Assembly (NCBI RefSeq): GCF_023333585.1
Contig: NZ_JAIQZN010000041.1
Coordinates: forward strand, 25,335 to 58,370
From: Argonema antarcticum A004/B2
GTDB lineage: Bacteria > Cyanobacteriota > Cyanobacteriia > Cyanobacteriales > Aerosakkonemataceae
Reading direction: 5' to 3'
Length of the DNA: 33,036 bases
Shown: one piece after another, positions 12,288 to 21,454 of the stretch
Layout of the letters: each line of letters begins with the position of its first letter
How positions within the stretch are numbered: the stretch's first letter is position 1
Program-made: the position numbers and the translations under genes
Notes under the pieces: model-generated
Seen by the model: the letters and a program-made list of their open reading frames with translations, nothing else
Databases searched by the model: none
Told to the model about the DNA's origin: nothing

Positions 12288-14759
12288 ATGTTTGAATACT
12301 TTACAGACAAAGCAGTTAAAACAGTGATGTTAGCCCAGGAAGAAGCACGTCGCCTGGGACACAACCTCGTGGGAACCGAGCAAATCCTACTGGGGTTGAT
12401 TGGAGAAGGAACTAGCATTGCAGCGAAAGTGCTGAGGGACTCTGGCGTCACCCTGGAACTGGCACGGAAAGAGGTAGAAAAGATTATCGGTCAGGGTTCT
12501 CGCTACGTTCCGGCTCAAATTCCGTTCACCCCGAAGGTTAAGCGCGTTTTTGAGCAATCTTTTGGCGAAGCTCGTGAATTTGGACATAATTACATTAGTC
12601 CCGAACACCTGTTGCTGGGATTAATCCGGGAAGAGACGGGTGTGGCGGCAAAGGTGCTGGAAAACTTAGGTGTTGACCTTGATAACGTCCGCACTGAGGT
12701 GATTGAGAAACTGGGAGAAGTGCCAGTACCTGCTGGTGGCAGTCAGGATAGAGAATTCGCTCGGCGTGGCGGTAAGACAAAGCTTTTGGATGAGTTTGCC
12801 ATTAATCTTACCCAACTGGCAGCAGAAGGTAAACTCGATCCGGTTGTCGGTCGCGAGAAGGAAATCGAACGGGCTATTCAAATTCTAGGTCGCCGCACGA
12901 AGAATAACCCGGTGTTGATTGGGGAACCGGGAGTTGGTAAAACTGCGATCGCAGAAGGTTTGGCCCAGCGCATTGCCAATAAAACCATCCCTGACATCTT
13001 GCAAGACAAGCAGGTGTACAGTCTGGATCTGGGTTTGCTAATCGCAGGTACGCGGTTCCGAGGTGAGTTTGAAGAACGCCTCAAGGGAATTATTGATGAA
13101 ATTCGTCAAAATGGGAACATCATCCTGGTAATTGACGAAGTTCACAACCTGATTGGCACGGGAGCAATTCAAGGTAGCATGGATGCTGCTAATATGCTGA
13201 AGCCTGCATTGGCCAGAGGCGAGTTGCAGTGTATGGGTATGACGACCCTGGATGAGTACCGCAAGCACATCGAACGAGATGCTGCTTTGGAACGTCGCTT
13301 CCAACCGATTATGATAGGCGAACCTAGCGTGGAAGAGACGATCGAGATTTTATCTGGTTTGCGCTCTGCTTATGAGCAACACCATAAGGTTAAAATCTCT
13401 GATGATGCTCTGGTAGCAGCTGCTAACCTCTCAGACCGCTATATTAGCGATCGGTTCTTGCCGGATAAGGCTATCGATCTGATCGATGAGGCAGGTTCCC
13501 GCGTTCATTTGAGGAATACTAATTCTTCTGCGACTAAAGAACTGAAACAGGAACGCAAGCAGATTACTAAGGACAAAGAGGAAGCGGTCAGGGTTCAGGA
13601 TTTTGAGAAGGCGGGAGAATTGCGCGATCGCGAATTGGAGATTATCGCCAAATTGAATGCGATCGCCGACAACAAACAAACCGATAACGCCATCTTACCA
13701 GTTGTTGATGAAGAAGACATCGCCCAAATCGTCTCTTCCTGGACTGGCGTCCCCGTCAACAAAATCGCCGAATCCGAATCCGAATTGCTGCTGCACTTGG
13801 AAGACACCTTGCATAAGCGTCTGATCGGTCAAAATGAAGCCGTGATAGCAGTTTCCCGTGCGATTCGTCGCGCCAGAGTTGGGTTGAAGAATCCGAATCG
13901 TCCGATCGCCAGCTTTATTTTCTCAGGCCCTACCGGAGTTGGCAAGACCGAATTAGCGAAAGCCTTAGCTACTTATATGTTCGGTTCGGATGAAGCGATG
14001 ATTCGCGTCGATATGTCCGAATACATGGAATCTCACACCGTCTCCAAACTCATCGGTTCCCCTCCCGGTTTTGTCGGTTACGATGAAGGCGGTCAACTAA
14101 CAGAAGCAGTACGTCGTCGTCCCTACTCAGTTGTGCTATTCGACGAAATCGAAAAAGCGCACCCCGATGTCTTCAATACCCTGCTCCAACTATTAGATGA
14201 CGGTCGCCTAACAGATGCCAAAGGTCGCACAGTGGACTTCAAGAACACACTGATAATTATGACCTCGAACATCGGTTCTAAAGCGATCGAAAAAGGTGGC
14301 ACCGGCATTGGTTTCGAGTTCTCGGAAAATCTCACCGAGTCAAATTACAACCGTGTTCGTTCTCTGGTGAATGACGAACTAAAGCAATATTTTCGTCCTG
14401 AATTTCTGAATCGCCTTGATGAAATTATCGTCTTCCGTCAGTTGACGAAGGATGAAATTAAGGATATTTCTGACATCATGTTGCGCGAAGTTTCCATTCG
14501 CTTATTTGAGCAAGGAATTACGCTGAAAGTTACCGAAAATTTCAAGGAACGTTTGGCGAAAGAAGGCTACAATCCTGCTTACGGTGCGAGAGAACTTCGT
14601 CGGGTAATTATGCGGCTCTTGGAAGATAGCTTAGCCGAAGCAATGCTATCACGTCGTATCCAAAATGGAGACACTGCCATTATTGATATTGGCGATGATG
14701 GTGAGGTGTTGGTACGGCAGGATGAACAGCGAGAATTGCTACTTCAAACTGTTGGCTAG
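12288..14759 (+). CDS. clpC: ClpC-type AAA+ chaperone, ATPase of the Clp protease
   Basis: A hexameric unfoldase that feeds substrates to ClpP/ClpR in the cytosol. The 823-aa protein has an N-domain with two Clp repeats (residues 1-145; '[24 protein letters not shown]' type), AAA module 1 with Walker A GEPGVGKT near 212-219, a UVR segment near 420-455 ('[29 protein letters not shown]') that separates ClpC from ClpB and ClpA, and AAA module 2 with Walker A GPTGVGKT near 547-554. The ClpP-docking loop motif 'GIGF' lies near residue 670 and the sensor-2 region '[14 protein letters not shown]' near the end. Length and domains are standard. It stands alone and is followed by a strong terminator. 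A GAGG sequence lies about 12 nt before the ATG. Confidence 0.98.
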   Translation: MFEYFTDKAVKTVMLAQEEARRLGHNLVGTEQILLGLIGEGTSIAAKVLRDSGVTLELARKEVEKIIGQGSRYVPAQIPFTPKVKRVFEQSFGEAREFGHNYISPEHLLLGLIREETGVAAKVLENLGVDLDNVRTEVIEKLGEVPVPAGGSQDREFARRGGKTKLLDEFAINLTQLAAEGKLDPVVGREKEIERAIQILGRRTKNNPVLIGEPGVGKTAIAEGLAQRIANKTIPDILQDKQVYSLDLGLLIAGTRFRGEFEERLKGIIDEIRQNGNIILVIDEVHNLIGTGAIQGSMDAANMLKPALARGELQCMGMTTLDEYRKHIERDAALERRFQPIMIGEPSVEETIEILSGLRSAYEQHHKVKISDDALVAAANLSDRYISDRFLPDKAIDLIDEAGSRVHLRNTNSSATKELKQERKQITKDKEEAVRVQDFEKAGELRDRELEIIAKLNAIADNKQTDNAILPVVDEEDIAQIVSSWTGVPVNKIAESESELLLHLEDTLHKRLIGQNEAVIAVSRAIRRARVGLKNPNRPIASFIFSGPTGVGKTELAKALATYMFGSDEAMIRVDMSEYMESHTVSKLIGSPPGFVGYDEGGQLTEAVRRRPYSVVLFDEIEKAHPDVFNTLLQLLDDGRLTDAKGRTVDFKNTLIIMTSNIGSKAIEKGGTGIGFEFSENLTESNYNRVRSLVNDELKQYFRPEFLNRLDEIIVFRQLTKDEIKDISDIMLREVSIRLFEQGITLKVTENFKERLAKEGYNPAYGARELRRVIMRLLEDSLAEAMLSRRIQNGDTAIIDIGDDGEVLVRQDEQRELLLQTVG

Positions 14760-14775
14760 AATGTAGTATCTTTCT

Positions 14776-14804
14776 CCCCTGGTATAGCTACCAGGGGATT
14801 TTTT
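14776..14804 (+). terminator. Rho-independent terminator of clpC
   Basis: Perfect 9-bp stem CCCCTGGTA / TACCAGGGG with loop TAGC, followed by ATTTTTT. It begins 17 nt after the stop codon. Confidence 0.92.
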
Positions 14805-14941
14805 ATATTGAGTGAATTTCCTGTGAAAATTGTTCAAGAGGTATCGCTGATTACTGGACTCTAGACTATCGCCCTGGAGAGGCGAGGATTGGAAATGGGT
14901 AAAAATTAGGACGAAAGCGGGGTTAAGAATCAAACAATTAG

Positions 14942-14977
14942 GGGAGGGAATGGGCGAATGTTAGCCCATTCCCTCCC
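14942..14977. terminator. 14-bp stem hairpin between clpC and the R-M genes
   Basis: GGGAGGGAATGGGC (14942-14955) and GCCCATTCCCTCCC (14964-14977) with an 8-nt loop. It lies 63 nt beyond the stop of the leftward methyltransferase gene. There is no real T-run on either side, so a terminator role is uncertain. Confidence 0.45.
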
Positions 14978-15039
14978 TATAAATGTAAGTAAAAGAATGG
15001 AGTATGTTAGTACAAGTATACTAATGCACTACTACAACC

Positions 15040-16173
15040 TTAACGGCTAAACTCTGCTGCTGGTAAATCAGCAAACGCTTCCCCAACAGTTACATAAGGC
15101 TGAAGTCCGAAAAGTTCTGGTTCAAAACTATGAGTAGGCATCGGTAAATTAATCCTTCCAATATCTTTTCGGCAACCGACAAAAAATAATCGACGCCGTA
15201 ACTGGGGAGTGCCAAAATCAGCGGCAAGAAGTATACCCACAGAAACGTTATAGCCCAAATTATTCATATTTTCCAAAATCTGCTGGTAGAGAATGCCACC
15301 TTGAATTCCTTTAAAGTTAGATACATTTTCCATCACAAAAAACTGAGGTTTCAAACATTCCACAAAACGCAAAAAATCAAAAATCATTCCCCCTCGGCTA
15401 TCTTGGAAGCCTTTTTGCTTACCAGCTTGACTAAAAGATTGACAGGGTGGCCCACCGAAAACAATGTCAGGTGCATCTATTTCGCCTGAAGCCTCTTGCC
15501 ATAAACTTAAAGGATTTTTAATAGTGGTAATATCTTGTTCGATAACGCAGATACTATCCCTAAAAAAGCCGCGCAATGTAGCACAAGCATCTGACCAAAA
15601 ATCGAGAGCTATCCGAGTATTTATTCTACCTGTATGTTTGGCTGCAATATCCATTCCTCCCGCGCCACTAAATAAACTGAAGGCTTTGAGAGGACGATTC
15701 TCAAGTCCAAGGGAATTGGCTTGTTTAGCTACCTCTTCAAATACAGCTTTGGCAAGCGCTACAGGTACAGCATTACCTACCTGAAGCTGCGTACTCGTTA
15801 GCGTTCCTTCAAATTTTAAAGATTCGGGAAAACCCTGCAAACGCGCAGCCTCTCGCACGGTAATAAATCGGTTTTCATAAGGGTGAACGAATTTATTGAA
15901 AATGTACCCCGTAACAGTCAAAGATGGTTTATGGGGATCGAGTCGAATCATTCTGAGGTTTGGCCCACCTTGTCGGTTGGGGTCGTGCTTGACATAAAAT
16001 CTAAAGCTATCGTGCCAAAGTTCTTCTGGCAAATCCTGCATTTTTTGCCCTATTTTTAGAGCGTCAATGCGTCTTTGCACGTCATACCCAACGCGCCGAG
16101 CAACATGATTTGTTACAAATTTAACCTGGTTGTCAGAACTGGAAATTGCGCTCAATCCATTCATCTCGCACAT
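15040..16173 (-). CDS. Circularly permuted C5-cytosine DNA methyltransferase
   Basis: A 377-aa modification enzyme of a type II R-M system. The conserved motifs are present but in rotated order. Motif IX-like 'FITVREAARLQGFPE' (about 103-117) and motif X 'QVGNAVPVALAKAVF' (about 131-145) come first. Motif I 'AFSLFSGAGGMDIA' (about 164-177), motif IV with the catalytic cysteine 'GGPPCQSFSQAGK' (about 238-250), motif VI 'FVMENV' (about 280) and motif VIII 'QLRRRLFFVG' (about 325) follow. The canonical order is I to X; a permuted order is known for M.BssHII and a few others. The target recognition region must lie in residues 1-100 or the last 40. It overlaps the end of the upstream gene by 41 nt; ATG 16164 would cut this to 32 nt. 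The recognition sequence cannot be read from this. Confidence 0.93.
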   Translation of the reverse strand: MCEMNGLSAISSSDNQVKFVTNHVARRVGYDVQRRIDALKIGQKMQDLPEELWHDSFRFYVKHDPNRQGGPNLRMIRLDPHKPSLTVTGYIFNKFVHPYENRFITVREAARLQGFPESLKFEGTLTSTQLQVGNAVPVALAKAVFEEVAKQANSLGLENRPLKAFSLFSGAGGMDIAAKHTGRINTRIALDFWSDACATLRGFFRDSICVIEQDITTIKNPLSLWQEASGEIDAPDIVFGGPPCQSFSQAGKQKGFQDSRGGMIFDFLRFVECLKPQFFVMENVSNFKGIQGGILYQQILENMNNLGYNVSVGILLAADFGTPQLRRRLFFVGCRKDIGRINLPMPTHSFEPELFGLQPYVTVGEAFADLPAAEFSR

Positions 16174-17431
16174 AACTATGGGTGAAGGTAATTATACCAT
16201 CAAAAAGATTGTATAGATCTTTTTCCGGCGGCAAATCACCGGCTCTCTTAGCTTTTCCTGTTTCATCTATCGTCCACACAATATCTTGAAGTTCAAGCAG
16301 GTATTCATCATAGTGACGAACAGCGTGGATGTTGGACATCAGAGCCGTTTTTACAGTTATTGTACTTTCTTTTGGCTTTCCGGTGGCAGCAATCTTTAAT
16401 ACTTGATAAATGCCCTTCTTAATATCATCTGTTCGGTCCATACCAACACTAGATTTAGCATCAGAAACAGATTCATAGCCCTTTTCAGTTTTCCTAACAG
16501 GCCAATTCAAAGGTCTAGGAATGGGTTGTCCGCAAGCGTTTGTTAGCCAGTAAACAGGTTCTGGTAAAGTCCCCCTACCTCTTGCATTCTTGTTATATGC
16601 GGAATAAGCAACAACCCATGATTTAAAATAACGATTAAACAATCGATCATCAGCAAATATCGTGGCAATTTTCTCATAAGCCCAAGTGGAAGAAATACTG
16701 CTTCCTTTTATTCCTAAAGAAATAAGCTCATTATGCCAACCTTCGTCTTGTAGCTCAGGAAGAAGAATATGCAAGTTAGATGATGTCAGAAATGTATTGT
16801 CTGTGGCAGAGTGGGAACAAGGAACTGGTTCGCCATCGTCGCCAAGTTGGGTTTGTACCTCGATGGGAAGTGCTAGCGCCAGTGTGATGAGGGGCGCAGC
16901 TTTCACTTCTGCAAGTAAAACTACGCTTTCCGTTTCATCATAAATTATTACGTCAACAGGCTCAACTCCACTATATATTTTTAGAGAGCGGGAATTAATT
17001 TTAAACAATTGCTTTAAAAATACACAAAGCAAACGGCTCGTTGTTTTTCCAATAGTTCCAGATGGCGGTTTATTGGCTTGATGGAAGTTAAAATTTCCTT
17101 GTATAACGCATCTAGGGCAGGTATTGGTGTACGGGTATACTAAAAGAGGATAATCATCTACTGGACAATAAAGCCATCCTTTATTAGTTAATTTAGTGTA
17201 GTATTCAGCAGCAACAATAAGTTCAAAAGCGGCTGCAAGCGAAAGACCAGGAGAAGTAGAAGTTTGTCTGGCATTTTCAAGAGCCTGTTCCACAAGAATT
17301 TCTGTTAATACTTCTTCGTGGGGGTATACCTCTAAAGGCTTGACTCTTCCTAGAAGGTTGACTACCCAATCGAGATTAACTGCATCTGAGGTGTTGTTTT
17401 CACTGGTATTCAATGGATAGCGCCCTGTCAT
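16133..17431 (-). CDS. Probable type II restriction endonuclease
   Basis: A 432-aa protein not assigned to a named family. The main evidence is position: it lies directly upstream of, and overlaps, a C5-cytosine methyltransferase gene. In addition, residues about 158-177 read 'PVDVIIYDETESVVLLAEVKAA', which fits the PD-x(n)-(D/E)-x-K nuclease core (Asp near 160, Glu-Val-Lys near 173-175). A segment near residues 86-105 with one Cys and then 'CPRC' may bind a metal. The C-terminal half has no motif I can name. It probably cuts the site that the neighbour methylates. The start ATG at 17431 has AAAGAG just upstream. The gene ends inside the methyltransferase reading frame, so translation of the two is likely coupled. 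Confidence 0.75.
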   Translation of the reverse strand: MTGRYPLNTSENNTSDAVNLDWVVNLLGRVKPLEVYPHEEVLTEILVEQALENARQTSTSPGLSLAAAFELIVAAEYYTKLTNKGWLYCPVDDYPLLVYPYTNTCPRCVIQGNFNFHQANKPPSGTIGKTTSRLLCVFLKQLFKINSRSLKIYSGVEPVDVIIYDETESVVLLAEVKAAPLITLALALPIEVQTQLGDDGEPVPCSHSATDNTFLTSSNLHILLPELQDEGWHNELISLGIKGSSISSTWAYEKIATIFADDRLFNRYFKSWVVAYSAYNKNARGRGTLPEPVYWLTNACGQPIPRPLNWPVRKTEKGYESVSDAKSSVGMDRTDDIKKGIYQVLKIAATGKPKESTITVKTALMSNIHAVRHYDEYLLELQDIVWTIDETGKAKRAGDLPPEKDLYNLFDGIITFTHSYVRDEWIERNFQF

Positions 17432-17573
17432 ACTCTTTATATGCTAAATTTTACACCCGATGAGCGATCGCACGCATCTGGAGTGATTTTGGCAACACAA
17501 GAACAATGTTATCTACAGCCTTAGTCCGATCGCATTTATCTTTTCGGTTTTTTTTCAGTTTTCTGGTATTTGC

Positions 17574-17660
17574 TTGACACCAGGACGCCCTTGTTGTAGT
17601 AAGTTGATGAAAACTTTAATAATTGCTAAAAAAATAGCCCCGTCGATGCGGGGCTTTTAT
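17574..17660 (+). ncRNA. Candidate small RNA (promoter plus terminator, no ORF)
   Basis: TTGACA (17574-17579), a 17-nt gap and TAGTAA (17597-17602) are followed about 35 nt later by a GC stem and T-run. A transcript of about 50 nt from near 17609 to 17660 would be produced. It matches no small RNA I recognise. The -10 is weak, and the hairpin may simply end the methyltransferase gene on the other strand. Confidence 0.25.
17637..17658. terminator. Bidirectional rho-independent terminator
   Basis: Stem GCCCCG / CGGGGC with loop TCGATG. T-rich sequence follows on both strands (TTTTAT on +, TATTTTTTT on -). On the - strand it lies about 120 nt downstream of the SAM methyltransferase stop codon. 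Confidence 0.75.
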
Positions 17661-17779
17661 TATAAGTTCCAGGGTAATCCATCTAACCTTCTCACTCCAA
17701 CAGTATTAACACCTCTATCTAAAGAGAGAAATAAATAAAAAATTTAGCTGCGATGCTCCTGGGGAGGCGCGATCGCACT

Positions 17780-18535
17780 TTAGATTCGAGGACTACCAAC
17801 TCTGAGGGAAAGAGGCCAAGAAATGAGCTTAGTTTCTGGGAGAGAACCCCAAGCGGCGGCGATGCGATCGCATAATTTTGTAATCTGCTCAATACCATGT
17901 TGAGCGATAAATCGCTGAGTAGCTGACCAAGTACCCAAATAACCAATTATTTCTTCTGCATTCCACTCAGAGGTCATAGAAAAAGGTGGTGATGTTAACT
18001 CGACAAAAGGAAAAGGAATAGTTTGATACTGTTCCTCTACCAACTGTCTTTCAGGAGGCCAAAACGGCTCAACTGCTTGATAGTATGCTTGTAGCGCTTG
18101 ATTGAGTTGTTCGTTAGCAGAGGGAATAGTAAAAAAACCGTAGCACCAAACAGCAATTATCCCATTAGGTTTGAGAACGCGCCGCACTTCTTGATAAAAT
18201 TCTGCCAAGTTGAACCAGTGGAGAGCTTGAGCCACAGTAATCAGATCGATCGAACTATCAGGAATTTCAGTGCGATCGGCTGTTGTGGCCCAGTAACGAA
18301 TGCGATCGTGCCCAAAAGCTTGAGCAATTTGCTTTTCACTGGCATCAGTCCCATAAATTTGCTCAAAGTAGGCAGTCAGACTCACAGCAACTTGACCATT
18401 GCCTGTCCCGCAATCCCAAGCCAGTTCGTGCGCCGATGTTGTTGCTGCTAAGTACTCAAACAGTGCCTCTGGATACCGGGGACGATACTTAGCATACTCG
18501 CTTGCGTGCGAAGAGAAGTGATCTGAAAAGTTCAT
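17780..18535 (-). CDS. Class I SAM-dependent methyltransferase
   Basis: A 251-aa cytosolic methyltransferase of the Methyltransf_11/25 type. The N-terminus 'FSSHASEYAKYRPRYPEALFEYL' is typical of a common bacterial family. SAM motif I is 'LAWDCGTGNGQVAVSL' near residues 37-52, the acidic residue after strand 2 is in 'YGTDASEKQI', and motif IV is 'IDLITVAQALHWFN', followed by 'EVRRVLKPNGIIAVW'. The substrate is unknown; relatives are annotated broadly and some act on small molecules. ATG 18535 is used; an upstream TTG at 18541 is less likely. Its start is 26 nt downstream of the porin stop codon on the same strand, so it may be cotranscribed from the porin promoter. Confidence 0.88.
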   Translation of the reverse strand: MNFSDHFSSHASEYAKYRPRYPEALFEYLAATTSAHELAWDCGTGNGQVAVSLTAYFEQIYGTDASEKQIAQAFGHDRIRYWATTADRTEIPDSSIDLITVAQALHWFNLAEFYQEVRRVLKPNGIIAVWCYGFFTIPSANEQLNQALQAYYQAVEPFWPPERQLVEEQYQTIPFPFVELTSPPFSMTSEWNAEEIIGYLGTWSATQRFIAQHGIEQITKLCDRIAAAWGSLPETKLISWPLSLRVGSPRI

Positions 18536-18560
18536 GAGCAATTGCTATCCTAAAAGTCTT

Positions 18561-20228
18561 TTAGAAATTGAAACCTGTGCGGATAACTCCTACATACTGA
18601 GTGTCGTTATTGCTGTCATTTTCAGGATTGAAAATTACCCAGAAGCCAGGAGTAATAGAGATATTATCATTGACTTGGAAGCGGTAGAAAGCTTCAACGT
18701 GATATGACGTATCCTCTTCTTCGCGAACATCGCTGCTGGTAACTCGCGGCGGTAAACCGACCAAAATACCAGATAGGTTGCCTTTACCCCCCATATCTGG
18801 GAAAGTTAAGCCGATCGCACCGTACAAAATATTTGCATTGCTACCCTTATCTACTAAGCTCGAAAATTCTCCACCCCTGCCATCAGGAATCGTACTTAAA
18901 TCAGTACTTTCCGCATTAGCACTGGTATAAACTCCCCAACCGTGAATTTGAAAATGTGGGGAAACCCGATAGAAACCCTGGATACCTATAGAATTGCTAG
19001 ATGTTGCTATATTATCCCCAAAAGGCCGCCCAGCGAGAAAACTGCCAGAACCTCCTGTTAGCTCAACTTGTTCTTTTGGCCCATAAGAGCGGGAATAAGC
19101 TACGCCGATCGCACCTCTATTACCATAATAGGCAAGCTGAGCCAAAGCATTATAAGAACCGTTGAACAAACCATTCCCATCTAGCGGACTGGCAGGACTA
19201 CCTGCCAAATATCCTAAAGTCAAAATCACGTTTTTCTTGATATTCCAATTGATAGCACCGCCTCCACCTCCGCGCCGATACAAAGGATTATATTCGCCAA
19301 ACAGAGAAGGAATTCCTCGTGCATCATCTGCTATCCCTGGGGGAGTGAGAGTGTCAGTAATATCGGTGTAACCAATCCCAGTTGTGCCTAGTGTAATTAA
19401 GATAGCTTTGCTAACTGGAAAGCGATATAACAAGTGAGCCAATTTTACATCATTTTCGGTGTTTGTATCAAAGGTAAGCCGAGTCATATTCGTGCCAGTC
19501 ACATCCGCAATCGAACCAAAATTACCGAACTCTAAACGGGTTCTCAAAAAGTCTTTACCAGAAAAACTGCTTTCAAAATTGAGACGAGTGCGATAAGCAA
19601 ATATGGTGTTTGAATCGTCCGAATTTCCACCCACACGATTGCCAAATGTATCTGTCACCGCCCAGATCACCTCTCCATTCAGCTTGGTGATAGTGGAAAA
19701 CTGATTTGCTTCCAATCTGGCAGTACGTGCTTCTAATGTATCGACTCTGACCCGCAAACTAGCAAGTTCTGTTGCAAATTCTTGTTGCAGCCGTTGTATG
19801 GAGGTTAACTCTTCCTGCCTGACAGAATCGCCTGTTCCCGATGCAATTAATTCCTGAATCCGGTTTAAGCAAGCATTTAATCCAGCCGCAAATTCATAGC
19901 GCGTAATTGCTCGATTACCTCGGTAAGTTCTATCTGGATAACCTTCAAGACAACCATAGCGTTCAACTAGAGATTGGAGAGCTTGAAATGCCCAATCTGT
20001 AGGTTGCACATCCGACAGTTGGGAAACCGAATTTACTTGCGCCATCGAATCAGATAAAAGTGCTATTGAAGTAGAAGCCGAGGGCGAAAAATGCCTGTTG
20101 CCGATCGACTGATTTGACGTAATTTCTGTTGGCATCTCTTCTGTTGCAATGGCACTATTGGTGAGTAGCAAAGCAGCACCCCAAACACCTAAACCGAGTC
20201 CTAGCGCATTCACGAAAATTTTTAACAT
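18561..20228 (-). CDS. SLH-domain OprB-type outer membrane porin
   Basis: A 555-aa outer membrane protein. A signal peptide occupies about residues 1-29 (hydrophobic 'GLGLGVWGAALLLTNSAIA'). An SLH domain at about 75-125 ('LSDVQPTDWAFQALQSLVERYGCLEGYPD...ITRYEFAAGLNACLNRI') would anchor to peptidoglycan-linked polymer. A short coiled coil at about 140-175 precedes an OprB-like beta-barrel with alternating hydrophobic strands, ending in 'GVIRTGFNF', with the C-terminal Phe typical of outer membrane proteins. Cyanobacterial members such as SomA/SomB and the 'iron uptake porins' pass inorganic ions. The specific solute cannot be told. AAGGAG is visible about 8 nt upstream of the ATG. Confidence 0.95.
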   Translation of the reverse strand: MLKIFVNALGLGLGVWGAALLLTNSAIATEEMPTEITSNQSIGNRHFSPSASTSIALLSDSMAQVNSVSQLSDVQPTDWAFQALQSLVERYGCLEGYPDRTYRGNRAITRYEFAAGLNACLNRIQELIASGTGDSVRQEELTSIQRLQQEFATELASLRVRVDTLEARTARLEANQFSTITKLNGEVIWAVTDTFGNRVGGNSDDSNTIFAYRTRLNFESSFSGKDFLRTRLEFGNFGSIADVTGTNMTRLTFDTNTENDVKLAHLLYRFPVSKAILITLGTTGIGYTDITDTLTPPGIADDARGIPSLFGEYNPLYRRGGGGGAINWNIKKNVILTLGYLAGSPASPLDGNGLFNGSYNALAQLAYYGNRGAIGVAYSRSYGPKEQVELTGGSGSFLAGRPFGDNIATSSNSIGIQGFYRVSPHFQIHGWGVYTSANAESTDLSTIPDGRGGEFSSLVDKGSNANILYGAIGLTFPDMGGKGNLSGILVGLPPRVTSSDVREEEDTSYHVEAFYRFQVNDNISITPGFWVIFNPENDSNNDTQYVGVIRTGFNF

Positions 20229-20610
20229 AAATTCTCCTTACACCGGATCGACGATCGCAAGGCAACCAACAGCAACGACTCCCGCTGCAACATTTGGCGC
20301 GGTTGATTGAAGCGTTTTGGGTCTTTGAGCAAGTTGTAGTTTACTTTTTTTTGCTTCAACCCACAGCGCTTTTTAAATTAATTATTTGCCTAATCTTACT
20401 GAATTTGGGCCGGATTTAGTTAAAAAATTGACAATTTGTAAAATTATTATATTTCAAGGCTTAAAAACAAAACCAGTAATTTTCAGCGTAATTAATAAAA
20501 TAGAGCATCCCTCTTAAGGCTGTTTTTTAAGAAAAATATATTAAAAATTATTAAGTTTTCATCTTCAGCCTTGTTGTCATAATTAAATGATTGCTAATAG
20601 GAGAAAACAA
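20229..20610. other. 382-bp AT-rich divergent promoter region
   Basis: Between the leftward porin and the rightward SDR gene. It is strongly AT-rich from about 20340 on and should hold both promoters. TTGACA occurs at 20428-20433 on the + strand but without a good -10 at normal spacing. No gene is seen. Confidence 0.5.
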
Positions 20611-21339
20611 ATGCTCGAAACAAAAAAAATAGCAGATGTCACTGGTGCCAATCGCGGACTGGGGTTTGAAACTTGTCGTAAACTAGCACAACAAGGAATT
20701 CAGGTTATTCTCGCCAGTCGCGACGAACAAAAGGGTAAAACGGCTGCTGAAAAATTGCAAGCTGAAGGATTGGATGTTAAATTTTACCCGCTTGATGTCA
20801 CCAGTGCCGACAGCATTGAGCATCTTGCCCAGTTTATTCGCAATGAATTTGAGAAATTAGATATCTTGGTGAACAACGCGGGAATAGCCAAAGATCCTCT
20901 AGAACATCCACAGGGGAGTGTCTTTAACGCCAAGATTAGTACTTTACGCGAAACAATGGAGACGAATGTATACGGGCCATTGCTGCTTTGTCAGGCGTTG
21001 ATTCCGTTGATGAAAGAACATAACTACGGGCGAGTTGTGAACGTATCTTCTGGCATAGGTCAATTGTCTGGAATGGATGAAATGAGTACTACTTACCCCG
21101 GATATCGGATTTCCAAAACAGCTTTGAATGTAGTGACGCGGATGCTTGCTAACGAGTTAAAAGGCACAAATATTTTGGTTAATTCAGTTTGCCCTGGTTG
21201 GGTAAAAACTGATATGGGTGGCCCAAATGCTCCCCGGACAATAGACCAAGGGGTTGATACAATTGTGTGGTTGGCAACTCTGGCTGACGATGGCCCCACA
21301 AACGGATTTTTCCGCGATCGCCAACCGATTGACTGGTAA
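20611..21339 (+). CDS. Short-chain dehydrogenase/reductase (SDR)
   Basis: A 242-aa NAD(P)-dependent oxidoreductase of the classical SDR family, substrate unknown. The cofactor motif TGANRGLG lies at residues about 11-18. 'LDILVNNAGIA' (the NNAG motif), the catalytic Ser in 'VVNVSSGIG' and the Y-x3-K pair in 'YRISKTAL' are all present. 'CPGWVKTDMGGP' follows, as in carbonyl reductase-like members. The residue before the glycine motif is unusual (IADVTGAN instead of the common IALVTGAN). Start at 20611 is chosen because AGGAG lies 7 nt upstream; an ATG at 20587 would add eight residues ahead of this ribosome binding site. Confidence 0.93.
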   Translation: MLETKKIADVTGANRGLGFETCRKLAQQGIQVILASRDEQKGKTAAEKLQAEGLDVKFYPLDVTSADSIEHLAQFIRNEFEKLDILVNNAGIAKDPLEHPQGSVFNAKISTLRETMETNVYGPLLLCQALIPLMKEHNYGRVVNVSSGIGQLSGMDEMSTTYPGYRISKTALNVVTRMLANELKGTNILVNSVCPGWVKTDMGGPNAPRTIDQGVDTIVWLATLADDGPTNGFFRDRQPIDW

Positions 21340-21454
21340 ACTTCGACGAATTAGTCATAAGTCATTAGTCATTCGTCTTTTTTGGTATAAAGGTCGCCAA
21401 TCGAGGGCAAAATTACTAATGACTAATGGCATAATTAAAACGATCGCAAGGTAA

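Larger units (their letters stand above)
17432..17779. other. 348-bp gap between two leftward genes
   Basis: No gene is seen. It contains HIP1-like sites, a T-rich stretch at 17540-17560, a promoter-like TTGACA element on the + strand at 17574, and a hairpin terminator at 17637-17658. The last two together could make a short + strand RNA. Confidence 0.6.
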
